Source: Bacteroidales bacterium (lineage in GTDB: Bacteria; Bacteroidota; Bacteroidia; Bacteroidales; CG2-30-32-10). From it: DNA of 25,199 nt. Shown piece by piece: positions 1 to 9,381 of the stretch (positions are counted from its first letter, which is position 1; the number at the start of each line of letters is the position of its first letter). The notes below the pieces were generated by a model that was not told the origin of the DNA, did not search any database, and saw nothing but the letters and a program-made list of their open reading frames with translations. Location: contig DAOQAK010000057.1 of NCBI GenBank assembly GCA_035353855.1, positions 1 through 25,199 of the forward strand, in the 5' to 3' direction. The translations under genes were made by a program, and so were the position numbers.

Positions 1-1
1 C

Positions 2-175
2 GTGTTCGATTTTTTACTTTTTAAAAATATTTTTATAATATTGCTGAATAGTTACTTTACTGGAAATGTAAATTACGATGAGTACATTAAAATAACATCA
101 TCTGTAATTATTTATATTCAGGCTTTAAATAATAAATTAAATTTGCAGGAAATTATAAAGTATGACAGGAAATAG
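2..175 (+). CDS. Possible 3' end of an unknown gene (partial)
   Basis: One frame stays open from the left edge for 57 codons and stops with TAG at 173-175, running 14 bases into ribBA in a different frame. The peptide begins VFDFLLFKNIFIILLN and ends KLNLQEIIKYDRK: a hydrophobic stretch followed by a mixed, basic tail. A stop-free run this long is unlikely by chance in such A+T-rich DNA, and a short overlap with the next gene is common in operons, so I read it as the tail of an upstream coding sequence cut by the window edge. I do not recognise the family. A TAnnTTTG-like box at 138-145 lies inside it, which argues mildly that the stretch may instead be an ordinary upstream region. Confidence 0.35.
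   Translation: MFDFLLFKNIFIILLNSYFTGNVNYDEYIKITSSVIIYIQALNNKLNLQEIIKYDRK
138..145 (+). promoter_or_regulatory. Candidate -7 promoter box (TAAATTTG) of ribBA
   Basis: TAAATTTG matches the Bacteroidota -7 consensus TAnnTTTG and ends 16 bases before the ribBA ATG at 162. No clear TTTG -33 box is seen at the expected distance; TTTA at 111-114 is the nearest candidate. The following bases hold AGGA (147-150), a weak ribosome-binding candidate. No FMN riboswitch is apparent in the 161 bases available. Confidence 0.35.
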
Positions 176-1376
176 AATATCGAAATTGAATACTATTGAA
201 GATGCGATAGCCGATTTCAGAAAAGGAAAGATTATAATTGTGGTTGACGACGAGAACCGCGAGAATGAAGGTGATTTTGTTTGTGCTGCGCAAACTATTA
301 CTTCTGAGACAATAAATTTCATGGCAAAATATGGGCGTGGGCTTATTTGTGCACCTATTACAGAACAACGTTGTAACGAGCTTGGACTAGATATGATGGT
401 TGCAAAAAACACCTCTTCACATGAAACAGCATTCACTATATCTGTTGACCTGCTAGGTCATGGTTGCACTACAGGTATTTCTGCCAGCGACAGGGCAAAA
501 ACAATTAAAGCTTTGGCGAATCCCTCAACAAAGCCGGAAGAGCTTGGCCGACCAGGACATATTTTCCCTTTGAAAGCTAAAGATGGTGGAGTTTTACGCC
601 GCACAGGCCACACAGAAGCGGTGGTTGATCTTGCAAAATTATCGGGACTATACCCGGCAGGCGCCCTGGTCGAAATAATGAATGACGACGGGACAATGGC
701 ACGCCTGCCCCAATTATTTATCATTGCTAAAAAGTTTAACTTGAAAATCATTTCCATTAAAGATTTAATTGCATACCGTGTCAAAAACGAAAGTCTTATT
801 TCTAGAGAAGTTGTTGTGAATCTCCCAACCCAATGGGGTAATTTCGAGCTTTACGCATATCGTCAGATTACAAATAACAGAACTCATATTGCACTTGTTA
901 AGGGAAGTTGGAATAAAGAGGAATCTGTACTTGTAAGAGTTCATAGTTCATGCGTTACCGGTGATATTTTCGGTTCATGCCGCTGTGACTGTGGCGCTCA
1001 ATTGCATAAGGCCATGCAAATGATTGAAGAAGAAGGAAAAGGAGCTATAATATATATGCACCAGGAAGGACGAGGAATAGGCCTGCTAAACAAACTCAAA
1101 GCTTACCATTTGCAGGAAAAAGGAAAAGACACTGTTGAAGCGAACATAGCTCTTGGATTTAAAGCCGATGAACGGGATTATGGAATTGGGGCACAAATTT
1201 TACGTGATCTGAAAATTAAAAAATTACGTCTTATTACTAACAACCCTACTAAACGTGCAGGATTAACAGGTTATGGAATCAAAATCGTTGAGAATATTCC
1301 GATCATTATCAAACCGAATAAACACAATAAGAAATACCTCGAAACGAAAAAGAAAAAAATGGGACATAAATTGTAA
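162..1376 (+). CDS. ribBA: Bifunctional DHBP synthase / GTP cyclohydrolase II
   Basis: Catalyses both entry steps of riboflavin synthesis in the cytosol: ribulose 5-phosphate to 3,4-dihydroxy-2-butanone 4-phosphate plus formate, and GTP to the 2,5-diaminopyrimidine intermediate. The N-terminal half (about 1-205) is RibB-like, with the acidic loop DDENRENEGDF at 29-39 and the RTGHTEAVVDL motif at 147-157. The C-terminal half (about 210-400) is RibA-like, with zinc ligands C264, C275 and C277 in the C-x10-C-x-C pattern and the motif HQEGRGIGLLNKLKAYHLQ. The length (404 aa) is usual for the fusion and both active sites look intact. It converges on tamB with 44 bases between stops. No other rib genes are in the window. 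Confidence 0.97.
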   Translation: MTGNRISKLNTIEDAIADFRKGKIIIVVDDENRENEGDFVCAAQTITSETINFMAKYGRGLICAPITEQRCNELGLDMMVAKNTSSHETAFTISVDLLGHGCTTGISASDRAKTIKALANPSTKPEELGRPGHIFPLKAKDGGVLRRTGHTEAVVDLAKLSGLYPAGALVEIMNDDGTMARLPQLFIIAKKFNLKIISIKDLIAYRVKNESLISREVVVNLPTQWGNFELYAYRQITNNRTHIALVKGSWNKEESVLVRVHSSCVTGDIFGSCRCDCGAQLHKAMQMIEEEGKGAIIYMHQEGRGIGLLNKLKAYHLQEKGKDTVEANIALGFKADERDYGIGAQILRDLKIKKLRLITNNPTKRAGLTGYGIKIVENIPIIIKPNKHNKKYLETKKKKMGHKL

Positions 1377-1390
1377 TTTTATTTACAATT
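1369..1390. terminator. Weak A+T-rich hairpin at the ribBA/tamB convergent end
   Basis: AATTGTAA (1369-1376) and TTACAATT (1383-1390) form a perfect 8-bp stem around a 6-base loop; the ribBA stop codon lies inside the left arm. There is no GC in the core beyond one pair and no T-run directly after it on either strand. It could slow polymerase or protect the 3' end between convergent genes, but it is not a canonical intrinsic terminator. Confidence 0.3.
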
Positions 1391-1420
1391 GGTCATAAAA
1401 TAAATAAATTTTTCAGAAAA

Positions 1421-4400
1421 TCATTTGATTTTTTTCAGAAAAAATTCGTATAACGAATCGAATTCACGACGATAAAATATACCAACACCTTGTGTATATG
1501 CTGCACCTGTATTTAAAAGGTCTACTGTGTTCGATTTATTAAAACCTTTTAATCTTATACGATCTGTTAATTTATATTCCACATTAACATCACCAACAAT
1601 GTTACTCGATTTTTGATTTCCGCCAGAAACAACATTACCATCAATAGTAAGCTTATCATTGAGAAGCTGTGTTGATAGTGCCACTTCAACCTGCTCTGAG
1701 GTTATTTCAGTACCGGGACGATAATTTATACCTATATCAAATTTATCGCTAATTTGAGAAAGCCAGTTGCTAAGTTGATTGGATAGAAGTTCAGTTGATG
1801 TTGTACTAAGCCCTTCATTTACATAACTGCTTATATTAGGATCGGAATTAGTAAACTTATTTAATATCAGTAATGAAAATACCTGGCGGTTCATTTCCTG
1901 TTCGGTGCTGGTTTTTCTTTTAACAAATGTTTTTACATTATCACTCGAATTCGGAAGTTCAATATCAAATGTAATGGTTGGATTGAATATCTTATCAGTC
2001 ATTCCTAACATACAATTAACAGGTATTCTATTATTTACTTCTGAAGAATCAATGGAAAAATTATCTCCTTGTCCTAATAAATCTTTTAAAAAAGTCTTTA
2101 CAGGATAAATCGCCGTAATATCAGCAGTTCCATCATAGGGGCTTCCGTTCCATTTTAGCGAAGAACCTTTCTGAATAATAAATTTTTTGTTTATCACATT
2201 CTGTAAAGTGAATAAATAATCCCCTTCTTCAATAATATAATCGCCATACATATTGAAATCGCCAAGTGTTGTGATTTCCATTCTCATACTTCCATTCCCT
2301 TTAGCTTTAATAATGTCGCCTATTTTAGAATCGAAGATTATTTGTAAATCCGCATCAGGTGTAACATCCAGGTCAAAGTTCAAGGTAATACCCGAGATGT
2401 CAATATTATCTTTTTTAACTTCATCGGTAAATATTTTTTTGTGAACGAAACGAATATAATCGTTTTCAGAAATTTCTTCATCACTGGTTATAGGAATATA
2501 AAAATGAGTACCTTTTTCAGTACGAGCTTTAATATCCATATTAATGTTGTTTACATCTCCTGTAATATTTATCAATCCAGTTGCCCAGGCTTTTCCATAA
2601 AACAAATTATTCATTGATGCATCGGTGTTCAGGCACTGCAATTTGTTTGGCTTGATTGCAATATCTAAATAAAAATGATTGAAGTTTTTATGAAAAATCT
2701 TACCATCACAGATAGCTGTATCATTAAAAGCATCACTAAGGACAAGGTGATCAAAAGAGAATGAATTTTTTGTAATTTTAACACTATCTGCAAAAGAATA
2801 AACTTCGTTCAGGTAATCTATTTTCATCCCCTTCATCATAAGAAAAATTCCTCCACTCAGTTCGGGCGAATTTGTAGCTCCTTTCAGCTTAAGGTTTCCC
2901 GAGGCATACCCTTTAAAACTAGAGCAAAAACCTTTTAAATACCGTTCGAGTAACCTGAGTTTAAAATTTGTCAGAGAAATATCAACATCGAAATTATCTT
3001 TTTCTCTTTCAGGATAGAATGCGCCTGATATAGATATAGGATTATTTGAACCGACAGTTCCTTCATATATTACATCAGCATTAACGAGAACTGCTTTATC
3101 ATTATTATTCCAATTGGTTACCAATTCAATTTTCCCTAACTTATCCTTATTCACATAAAAATTATTGATCGTTATATTTGATATAACATTGGGCGCTTTA
3201 AAAATATTAGAAACATCAACAAATCCATTTAAGGAACCGTCGATATCAATACCTTTGGCATTTAATAACAGGTCCAACTCGGAAACATTAAAGTTTTCAA
3301 AATTTAAATGCAATATTTCAGAAGGATCCTCTGAAACGCTACCATCAATTTTTAACTTCTGAAATTTTGTTGAAAACACTAAATCCTGCACTGTAACTTT
3401 ATTATTGTTGATAACAATATTATTTGAAGAATTCATAGTCCATGCGGTATCATTAACAACAATTTCCGATTCTATGAATTTCAGCTCCATCTTCGGTCGT
3501 TCAGCAAAAATAAAAGAGCCTTTAATATCTGCACTGTTTTTAATTTCATCACTATTGTTATCCCAAGTAAGATTATAACGAATACTATCATTTTCCATAA
3601 CACTTTTCAAAGTAACATTATCAAGACCTACAGAATCAGACAAACCTATTTTCTGACAACCAATATTGATAATTATTTTTGAGTCTTTGGTTTTACCGCT
3701 AACAAAAAAATCTTTTATATTATAATTATTATAACGGCAAATAGCTGAAGTTAAATTCAGGTCCAGTAAACTCTGTGCAGTATTATATGTTCCTTTAATA
3801 ATCGTATTTGGAGAAATATAAAGTTCCGGTATTAACAATTTGCATACAGGCAATGAATTTTTCATTTTAATAAAATATACAAAATTCTGTTCAGGAATTG
3901 AATCCACATTTTCTTTAATCCATGAGCTATACGAAGGAAGATATTCCTTCATAAATTTTAATGAAGATTTATATAGATTTTTAAACATAAAGTTCCCGGC
4001 AAAATCAGCATCGAAGTAATCTGATTTCACTTTTAATGTTTTATTTCCTGCGTTATCAGAAGTGTTTACGAAATAAAAATCATCAAGCGCATATTTTTCT
4101 CCTTTATAAGTATATAAAGTATTTTCTGCTTTAATTGTTCCTTGTATATTATCAATATTGTTTCCTTCAAATTCCAATTTCAGTTCAGTTGAAAGTGAAG
4201 AAAGCGAATCGCCCGATAATTCAAGAAAATGCAGTTTGGATAATTTCAGGTTATCAATTTTCGAATCTACATTAAATACAGGAAGTGCTCCACTATAATC
4301 AACCATTCCGGTAAAATCAAGTTTAACATTATCATCATTGACTTTCATATACCCGTTAAATTTTTTACGAGCAAGGTCGCCTTCAATTATAATATTTGTA

Positions 4401-5821
4401 TAATGATAATTTCTGATATCAATAGCGCCAATAGTTCCATTAAGTTTTATTTCCGCAGTTTCAGCATCAAGACCTGAACCTTGAATATTTGTATTTAATG
4501 TTACATAACCTAACTCATCCTGGATATCAAGAATTTTCCCAAGGTTCAGGTTATTCGCATTTACGTTCCCGTCGTACTCAATCTGCCCTGAAGATTTATT
4601 TTTCCTTAATGTGATATCGGTTGAAACGCTTCCCTGCTGCGAATAAAAATCGCCGTATGCAACAAAATCATTGTAGAATCCTGTAAATGCACCTTTAAAG
4701 CCGATATTCCCAAGACGTACCATTTCGGCAGGAAGCTCTAAATGCTTCATTCCTGATGAGGAAGGAAGATTAAAGGAAGCAATATCCGTTTGGGTAGTAT
4801 TGAATTTACTGATATTAAAATGCATATAGGAGCTATTAATATCAGGCAACCCGGATATATTTACATCACCATTAAAATATGTTCCTTTTCCAAAAATAAA
4901 TTGAAACCTTTTTGCTTTGATATTCGAAACTTTTCCTTTTATCTCACCGGATATTCCCACAACATCATTCATTCCAAATAAATCCGGGGCAAAAAAAGCA
5001 AGATCATTGATACATAATTTCGATGGTTTTATCAAAGCATCCATTTGTACTTTATTAATAAAATCATTGAAATCATTATATTCATTGTATTTGAATTTTA
5101 AGTTAAGAGCCAGGTTCGATTTGGGTGTTATTATTTTTAAATTTTCTAAATCTATTCCTGAGGAACACAACAATGCATCTGCTGAAAGTTCTTTTAGAAT
5201 AAAACCGCTACGATCATTAACGGACAGATTACGTATTGACATAGTAACCGTATCGCCACATAAATATAAATTATTGAAATTGGCATTTAAAGAAGAAATA
5301 CTAAGGTTATCATAATCAATTCCATTTTTTAATGGGGATTTATTTTCATCCTGATATAAAAAAGTATTATTTATTAAGGTCAATGAACCTATTCTGATTT
5401 TCCATGCCTGCCCTTTTGTTGTTGTGGTATCATTAGAACTAAAATAATCCGCAATAAATTTAAAATTAAAATCTTTCTCGTTCTTATATCTTACCAATCG
5501 TATTTTCGCATTTTCCAAAACAATATTATCAATGCTTAAACCTTGTTCCGACAAATATATCTCATTTATATCAACGATCATAAATCCTGCATCAATAATA
5601 GGCTTGTGATGCAAATCATTAATTTTTACATCTTCCAGAATTACATCAAACAAAATATTTATATCAACACCTCCGACAGAAACTTCAGTATGCAGGTCTT
5701 CCGATAATGAAGCAGCAAATTTGTGAGCCAGGTAATTCTGTACAAAGCTCATTTGAAAGCAAGAATACATTACTCCCGGCAAAACAAGTATTACCAGTAA
5801 AAAGTAAAGCAATATTTTCAA
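1421..5821 (-). CDS. tamB: TamB-like translocation/assembly protein (DUF490)
   Basis: A 1466-residue AsmA/TamB-type protein. TamB family members are anchored in the inner membrane and span the periplasm as a long beta-groove, taking part in outer-membrane protein assembly or lipid transport. Residues 1-25 form the N-terminal signal anchor; the middle is made of repeated beta-rich segments of the 'N-L-x-G-x' type; the last ~350 residues are the conserved C-terminal DUF490 domain (including TELLSNQLSNWLSQISDKFD and VEVALSTQLLNDKLTIDG). The chosen start is TTG at 5819-5821. The nearest in-frame ATG would remove most of the anchor. In-frame codons upstream (stop at 5849-5851) encode a family-like IKKT before LKILLYF, so the true start may be a few codons earlier at a non-ATG codon. 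Divergent from tsaD with 54 bases between. No TamA/BamA partner is in the window. Confidence 0.9.
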   Translation of the reverse strand: MKILLYFLLVILVLPGVMYSCFQMSFVQNYLAHKFAASLSEDLHTEVSVGGVDINILFDVILEDVKINDLHHKPIIDAGFMIVDINEIYLSEQGLSIDNIVLENAKIRLVRYKNEKDFNFKFIADYFSSNDTTTTKGQAWKIRIGSLTLINNTFLYQDENKSPLKNGIDYDNLSISSLNANFNNLYLCGDTVTMSIRNLSVNDRSGFILKELSADALLCSSGIDLENLKIITPKSNLALNLKFKYNEYNDFNDFINKVQMDALIKPSKLCINDLAFFAPDLFGMNDVVGISGEIKGKVSNIKAKRFQFIFGKGTYFNGDVNISGLPDINSSYMHFNISKFNTTQTDIASFNLPSSSGMKHLELPAEMVRLGNIGFKGAFTGFYNDFVAYGDFYSQQGSVSTDITLRKNKSSGQIEYDGNVNANNLNLGKILDIQDELGYVTLNTNIQGSGLDAETAEIKLNGTIGAIDIRNYHYTNIIIEGDLARKKFNGYMKVNDDNVKLDFTGMVDYSGALPVFNVDSKIDNLKLSKLHFLELSGDSLSSLSTELKLEFEGNNIDNIQGTIKAENTLYTYKGEKYALDDFYFVNTSDNAGNKTLKVKSDYFDADFAGNFMFKNLYKSSLKFMKEYLPSYSSWIKENVDSIPEQNFVYFIKMKNSLPVCKLLIPELYISPNTIIKGTYNTAQSLLDLNLTSAICRYNNYNIKDFFVSGKTKDSKIIINIGCQKIGLSDSVGLDNVTLKSVMENDSIRYNLTWDNNSDEIKNSADIKGSFIFAERPKMELKFIESEIVVNDTAWTMNSSNNIVINNNKVTVQDLVFSTKFQKLKIDGSVSEDPSEILHLNFENFNVSELDLLLNAKGIDIDGSLNGFVDVSNIFKAPNVISNITINNFYVNKDKLGKIELVTNWNNNDKAVLVNADVIYEGTVGSNNPISISGAFYPEREKDNFDVDISLTNFKLRLLERYLKGFCSSFKGYASGNLKLKGATNSPELSGGIFLMMKGMKIDYLNEVYSFADSVKITKNSFSFDHLVLSDAFNDTAICDGKIFHKNFNHFYLDIAIKPNKLQCLNTDASMNNLFYGKAWATGLINITGDVNNINMDIKARTEKGTHFYIPITSDEEISENDYIRFVHKKIFTDEVKKDNIDISGITLNFDLDVTPDADLQIIFDSKIGDIIKAKGNGSMRMEITTLGDFNMYGDYIIEEGDYLFTLQNVINKKFIIQKGSSLKWNGSPYDGTADITAIYPVKTFLKDLLGQGDNFSIDSSEVNNRIPVNCMLGMTDKIFNPTITFDIELPNSSDNVKTFVKRKTSTEQEMNRQVFSLLILNKFTNSDPNISSYVNEGLSTTSTELLSNQLSNWLSQISDKFDIGINYRPGTEITSEQVEVALSTQLLNDKLTIDGNVVSGGNQKSSNIVGDVNVEYKLTDRIRLKGFNKSNTVDLLNTGAAYTQGVGIFYRREFDSLYEFFLKKIK

Positions 5822-5832
5822 AGTTTTTTTGA

Positions 5833-5840
5833 TACCTTTG
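5833..5840 (+). promoter_or_regulatory. Candidate -7 box (TACCTTTG) for tsaD
   Basis: TACCTTTG fits TAnnTTTG and lies 35 bases before the tsaD ATG. An alternative is TTATTTTG at 5861-5868, which breaks the consensus at position 2 but sits 20 bases after a TTTG (5837-5840), a good -33/-7 spacing, and only 7 bases before the ATG. The two candidates predict a normal short leader or an almost leaderless mRNA. Confidence 0.35.
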
Positions 5841-5875
5841 AAGTTTATTTATGATTACCGTTATTTTGCACTACC

Positions 5876-6892
5876 ATGAGTATTTATATTTTAGGGATTG
5901 AATCATCATGTGATGATACTTCAGCAGCAGTACTTGACGAAACTCACCTTCTTTCCAATATAACAGCCAACCAGGATGTTCATAAAAAGTATGGCGGTGT
6001 AGTTCCCGAACTGGCTTCGCGCTCACACCAGGCAAACATCATACCCGTTGTTGATTCAGCCCTGAAACATGCAAATATAAGCAAAAATCAGCTTAATGCC
6101 ATTGCATTTACAAATGGTCCGGGCCTGCTTGGTTCGCTGCTTGTAGGAGCTTCATTTGCAAAAGCCTTTGCCCTGGGACTAAATATTCCGCTTATCGAAA
6201 TAGATCATATTCATGCACATATTCTTGCAAATTTCATTCAAACAAAAAATAAAAAAGACGTTCCGGAATTTCCTTTTTTATGCTTATTGGTCTCGGGCGG
6301 TCACACTATGATTGCAAAAGTTTCTGATTATTTTAAAATAGAAATTCTTGGACATACTATTGATGATGCAGCCGGCGAGGCATTTGACAAATCAGCAAAA
6401 ATCCTCGGGCTTCCATACCCCGGCGGACCAATGATTGACAAATATGCAGTAACAGGCAACTCCGGTATGTACAAATTCCCTCATCCTGCAATTAAAGGAT
6501 TGGATTATAGTTTCAGCGGATTAAAAACTTCCATTCTTTATTTCTTACGCGACCAAATGATTAAAGACAATTCATTTATTGAAAAAAACATAAACGACCT
6601 TTGCGCTTCTATTCAGAAAACCATTATTGATATCCTTTTAAAGAAACTTGAAAAAGCAGTTAAAGAAACGGGTATAAATGAAATTGCAATCGCCGGCGGT
6701 GTTTCAGCAAACACGGCACTTCGTGAAGCGATTATTAAAAGAAAGGAAACTCATCAATGGAAAATTCATATTCCTCCATTTGAATTTTGCACTGATAATG
6801 CTGCAATGATTGCCATTACTGGTTATTACAAATATGCAATTAATGAATTTTCTTCACAAAGAACATCGCCTTATTCAAGAATAAAAAAATAA
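5876..6892 (+). CDS. tsaD: tRNA N6-adenosine threonylcarbamoyltransferase TsaD
   Basis: Transfers the threonylcarbamoyl group to A37 of ANN-decoding tRNAs (t6A) in the cytosol, working with TsaB and TsaE (not in this window). ASKHA-fold protein of 338 residues, the usual length. Visible motifs are ESSCDDTSAAV at 9-19, the metal-binding HIHAH at 111-115, the phosphate-binding SGGHT at 140-144, DYSFSGLKTS, and AGGVSANTALR near the C-terminus. The ATG at 5876 gives the standard N-terminus, with the IESSCDDT motif directly behind it. It diverges from tamB and converges on the next lipoprotein gene with 16 bases between stops. Confidence 0.97.
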   Translation: MSIYILGIESSCDDTSAAVLDETHLLSNITANQDVHKKYGGVVPELASRSHQANIIPVVDSALKHANISKNQLNAIAFTNGPGLLGSLLVGASFAKAFALGLNIPLIEIDHIHAHILANFIQTKNKKDVPEFPFLCLLVSGGHTMIAKVSDYFKIEILGHTIDDAAGEAFDKSAKILGLPYPGGPMIDKYAVTGNSGMYKFPHPAIKGLDYSFSGLKTSILYFLRDQMIKDNSFIEKNINDLCASIQKTIIDILLKKLEKAVKETGINEIAIAGGVSANTALREAIIKRKETHQWKIHIPPFEFCTDNAAMIAITGYYKYAINEFSSQRTSPYSRIKK

Positions 6893-6908
6893 AAATGATG
6901 TTTAATGA

Positions 6909-7874
6909 TTACTTTTCTGTATAAATTATCTGCTTTGATATGGTCTTACCATAGCGGTCATATTGAAAATGGGCTATCTTATGTGCATTTTCAATTTTAA
7001 ATTTCATTACTTCTATGACATTTCCATTCGGTCCATCGGGAAATGTACCGGTAAAAGGATTGGAGCCATTTAATAATGACACCAGTTCTCCTTCATATAA
7101 TGCAGTTACAGTAAAATTGGTATTCACACCAGGTATACATTGCATATATTTAATCACTCCCACTTTAAAACAGCCTAATGGAATATTTTCTGTATAATAA
7201 ATATTTTCATTGTTCACCGAATCATATACACAATTTGAATTGGCATCCAGGTCTAACTTTCCGCCGTTTGGAGATAACGTATCATGCCAGTATATTTCGA
7301 ATCCACTAGGTTCAATTACATGCAAATCCAAATCATTGTGTTGGTCAAAGGAAAGGCTTATCTGTAATTTGCCGGGATGAGCCTCTTTCAGCTCAACTGG
7401 CAAATAATAAGGGCAACTGATATTTCCATTCAAATCTTCAAGACTAATCTTGATAATGAAATTATTTTCTTTTACTAACTGTGACAAAATAACAATAAGA
7501 TCACAAGAATTATTTTGTGATTGTACCGGAACTCTAAAATAGCCATAGGTATCAACTACACCATAATATATATTGCACACATTATGATCAGCATCCTGGA
7601 AATTTATTTTTAGCTTATTACTGCCACCGGGTATCACGTATGAATTTCCTTGAACAAGAGTAATTTCAGGACAAGCAGATGTATTTATATGCTCTTCGGG
7701 AAACCATCCATTAATAAATGTGCCATTATAATTATTAAGATATTCAAATATTGTTTCTTCAGGTTGTGCCGGAGCCGGGTCCAACTGTAGATCGGAATCA
7801 ATAACAGCAGCCTCTTTCTTACAGGAAAAAAGTAAAACCAAAAATACAAAAAGATATAAAGTTTTTTTCATCAT
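6909..7874 (-). CDS. Lipoprotein with YfaP/DUF2135-like domain
   Basis: A 321-residue predicted lipoprotein: residues 1-17 are a lysine-started hydrophobic signal and LLFSC gives the acylated Cys18. An acidic/proline linker (about 25-42) is followed by a beta-rich middle with paired cysteines. Residues about 170-250 contain DLDLHVIEPSGFEIYW and GGKLDLDAN, then a YYTENIP...CFKVGV pattern. This matches the 'D[IL]DLHV..P.G..i.y......GG.ldvD' signature of DUF2135/YfaP-type domains, which have no firmly established function. It starts 9 bases after the stop of the TM/beta-barrel gene, so it is the third gene of the ECF sigma operon. That placement suggests a surface or periplasmic partner of the barrel protein (inference). 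Two adjacent ATG codons (7874 and 7871) could start it. Confidence 0.8.
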   Translation of the reverse strand: MMKKTLYLFVFLVLLFSCKKEAAVIDSDLQLDPAPAQPEETIFEYLNNYNGTFINGWFPEEHINTSACPEITLVQGNSYVIPGGSNKLKINFQDADHNVCNIYYGVVDTYGYFRVPVQSQNNSCDLIVILSQLVKENNFIIKISLEDLNGNISCPYYLPVELKEAHPGKLQISLSFDQHNDLDLHVIEPSGFEIYWHDTLSPNGGKLDLDANSNCVYDSVNNENIYYTENIPLGCFKVGVIKYMQCIPGVNTNFTVTALYEGELVSLLNGSNPFTGTFPDGPNGNVIEVMKFKIENAHKIAHFQYDRYGKTISKQIIYTEK

Positions 7875-7883
7875 ATTTACTTT

Positions 7884-9380
7884 TTAAAATCTATATGCTA
7901 TACCTGTACGTAAACTGAACGTTGAATATTTCTGGTTTATCGGATAAGTTTTATCAAACACCGAATTTAACATATACTGCATTGAAGGCTGAACAAATAT
8001 GCTATAATGAGGAGATAAAAAATAACTTGCTCCCAACCTGATTATACCACTATAAATAATTTTATTAAAAGGTAATGTTTTTTCCGAAACTGTTGATATA
8101 TCATAACTTTCAGCATTCATCATCCTTCCATTTACAGAAAGAGGTATTCCCAATGATACCCCACCAGAAATAGAAAACTGCATATTCCTAATTCCATAAT
8201 GATAACCTGCAATTAACGGAACCTGAATGTAATTAATATGGTATAAACTATTCTTTTTTTCTTCTTTTTTTACTATGTTGGTAACAGGCTCCCAAGTGTA
8301 AGCTATTATTAATGTATCGAAGCTATTCCCTAATGAATCATTATAAACATGTATATATGAAGTATCGGAAAGCGCCCAGTCTAATGTATCAATCCCTATA
8401 TACCTGAAATGATATTTAGAAAGACTTGTAACCTTTGAATAATTTAACCCTGTCTGAAAAAACCAGTGATGAAAATCAACTTTACCTTCCACTCCAATAG
8501 TATTCGAACATGAAGGTATCTCAGCTTTTTTCCTTATAGATATATCAATATTATTATCATTACTTTGACTGTTTTTCAGGTTTACCAATGAAATTTCGGG
8601 TGAATAAATAAATTCTAATGAAAAACTACCAACAGCTTTACTTTTATTTGTATATAAACCTTCTGAAAAATTCTGAAGTGGATTAGTATTTATTTTCTTC
8701 CCGTTTAAAAGTTCGCTTTCAATTTCAGTAAATGATAAAACATTCATTAAATTAATTTGGTTATTAACATATTCGGAAGAAGGTTCAGCAGAGTAAGGTA
8801 ATGTCTGTTTTATAAATTCATTATTATTTAACTCAACAGGAGATTGAGTTGTTATAGTGTTTTCAGCTATTTCCGGTTGAGCTTTATTTTCTGTTTTGTT
8901 AATTAATGTATTATTTGAATTAACAATCGGTACAATGTTTCCATTTTGTATCGGAGTTTTAATATCTGAAGACTTATTTATCGACTTAATACCATTTTCA
9001 ATTGGACTATTTATTATTAGTTGCGTAAAATCAACTTTACGTTTAACCGGATTACTAACTTCCTTAAAATTATTATTGTTTGAAAATGGATTAATCAAAA
9101 CTAACATGGTTACTACAGCAGCAGGTAAAAAATATTTTATATAGGCTGATTTAACAAGGACTTTCCAGAAAACCGGTTTATTGAGCGATGCTTCTATACC
9201 AGCCCATATATCAGGATGTGGCTGGTGTTCGTTATTTTTAAGCATACGTTTTAATCGTGACATTGCCATATCCTCATCAAGACTTGAAGAAATATTATTC
9301 CATACATCCTGCTTTGGAGTATGTTGAGGCAACATTGCAATCAATTGTTTAATAATATGATCAAATTTATCTATATTCAT
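7884..9380 (-). CDS. Anti-sigma-like N-terminus + TM + outer-membrane beta-barrel
   Basis: A 498-residue protein of unusual layout. Residues 1-70 are predicted cytosolic and contain two copies of a short motif: LPQHTPKQDVWNNISSSLD at 17-35 and HQPHPDIWAGIEASLN at 52-67, with W27 and W59 32 residues apart. Residues about 76-98 form one transmembrane helix. Residues about 100-240 are a low-complexity linker rich in Asn, Ser, Thr and Pro. Residues about 245-498 have alternating beta-strand pattern and end SLRTGIAYRF, the terminal aromatic typical of outer-membrane barrels (OMP_b-brl/PorT-like). It follows the ECF sigma gene with a 1-base gap (TAA-A-ATG), so the N-terminus is a natural candidate anti-sigma segment. 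Functional assignment is inference; the alternative is that the helix is only a signal anchor. Confidence 0.8.
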   Translation of the reverse strand: MNIDKFDHIIKQLIAMLPQHTPKQDVWNNISSSLDEDMAMSRLKRMLKNNEHQPHPDIWAGIEASLNKPVFWKVLVKSAYIKYFLPAAVVTMLVLINPFSNNNNFKEVSNPVKRKVDFTQLIINSPIENGIKSINKSSDIKTPIQNGNIVPIVNSNNTLINKTENKAQPEIAENTITTQSPVELNNNEFIKQTLPYSAEPSSEYVNNQINLMNVLSFTEIESELLNGKKINTNPLQNFSEGLYTNKSKAVGSFSLEFIYSPEISLVNLKNSQSNDNNIDISIRKKAEIPSCSNTIGVEGKVDFHHWFFQTGLNYSKVTSLSKYHFRYIGIDTLDWALSDTSYIHVYNDSLGNSFDTLIIAYTWEPVTNIVKKEEKKNSLYHINYIQVPLIAGYHYGIRNMQFSISGGVSLGIPLSVNGRMMNAESYDISTVSEKTLPFNKIIYSGIIRLGASYFLSPHYSIFVQPSMQYMLNSVFDKTYPINQKYSTFSLRTGIAYRF

Positions 9381-9381
9381 T

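Noticed and set aside
1..161. FMN riboswitch ahead of ribBA
   Set aside because: None of the conserved GC-rich helices of the RFN element can be seen; the region is almost all A+T.
137..784. Minus-strand frames opposite ribBA
   Set aside because: They mirror the conserved RibB half and have no independent support.
4917..5315. 132-codon plus-strand open frame inside tamB
   Set aside because: Antisense to the tamB frame with no start signals or recognisable domain.
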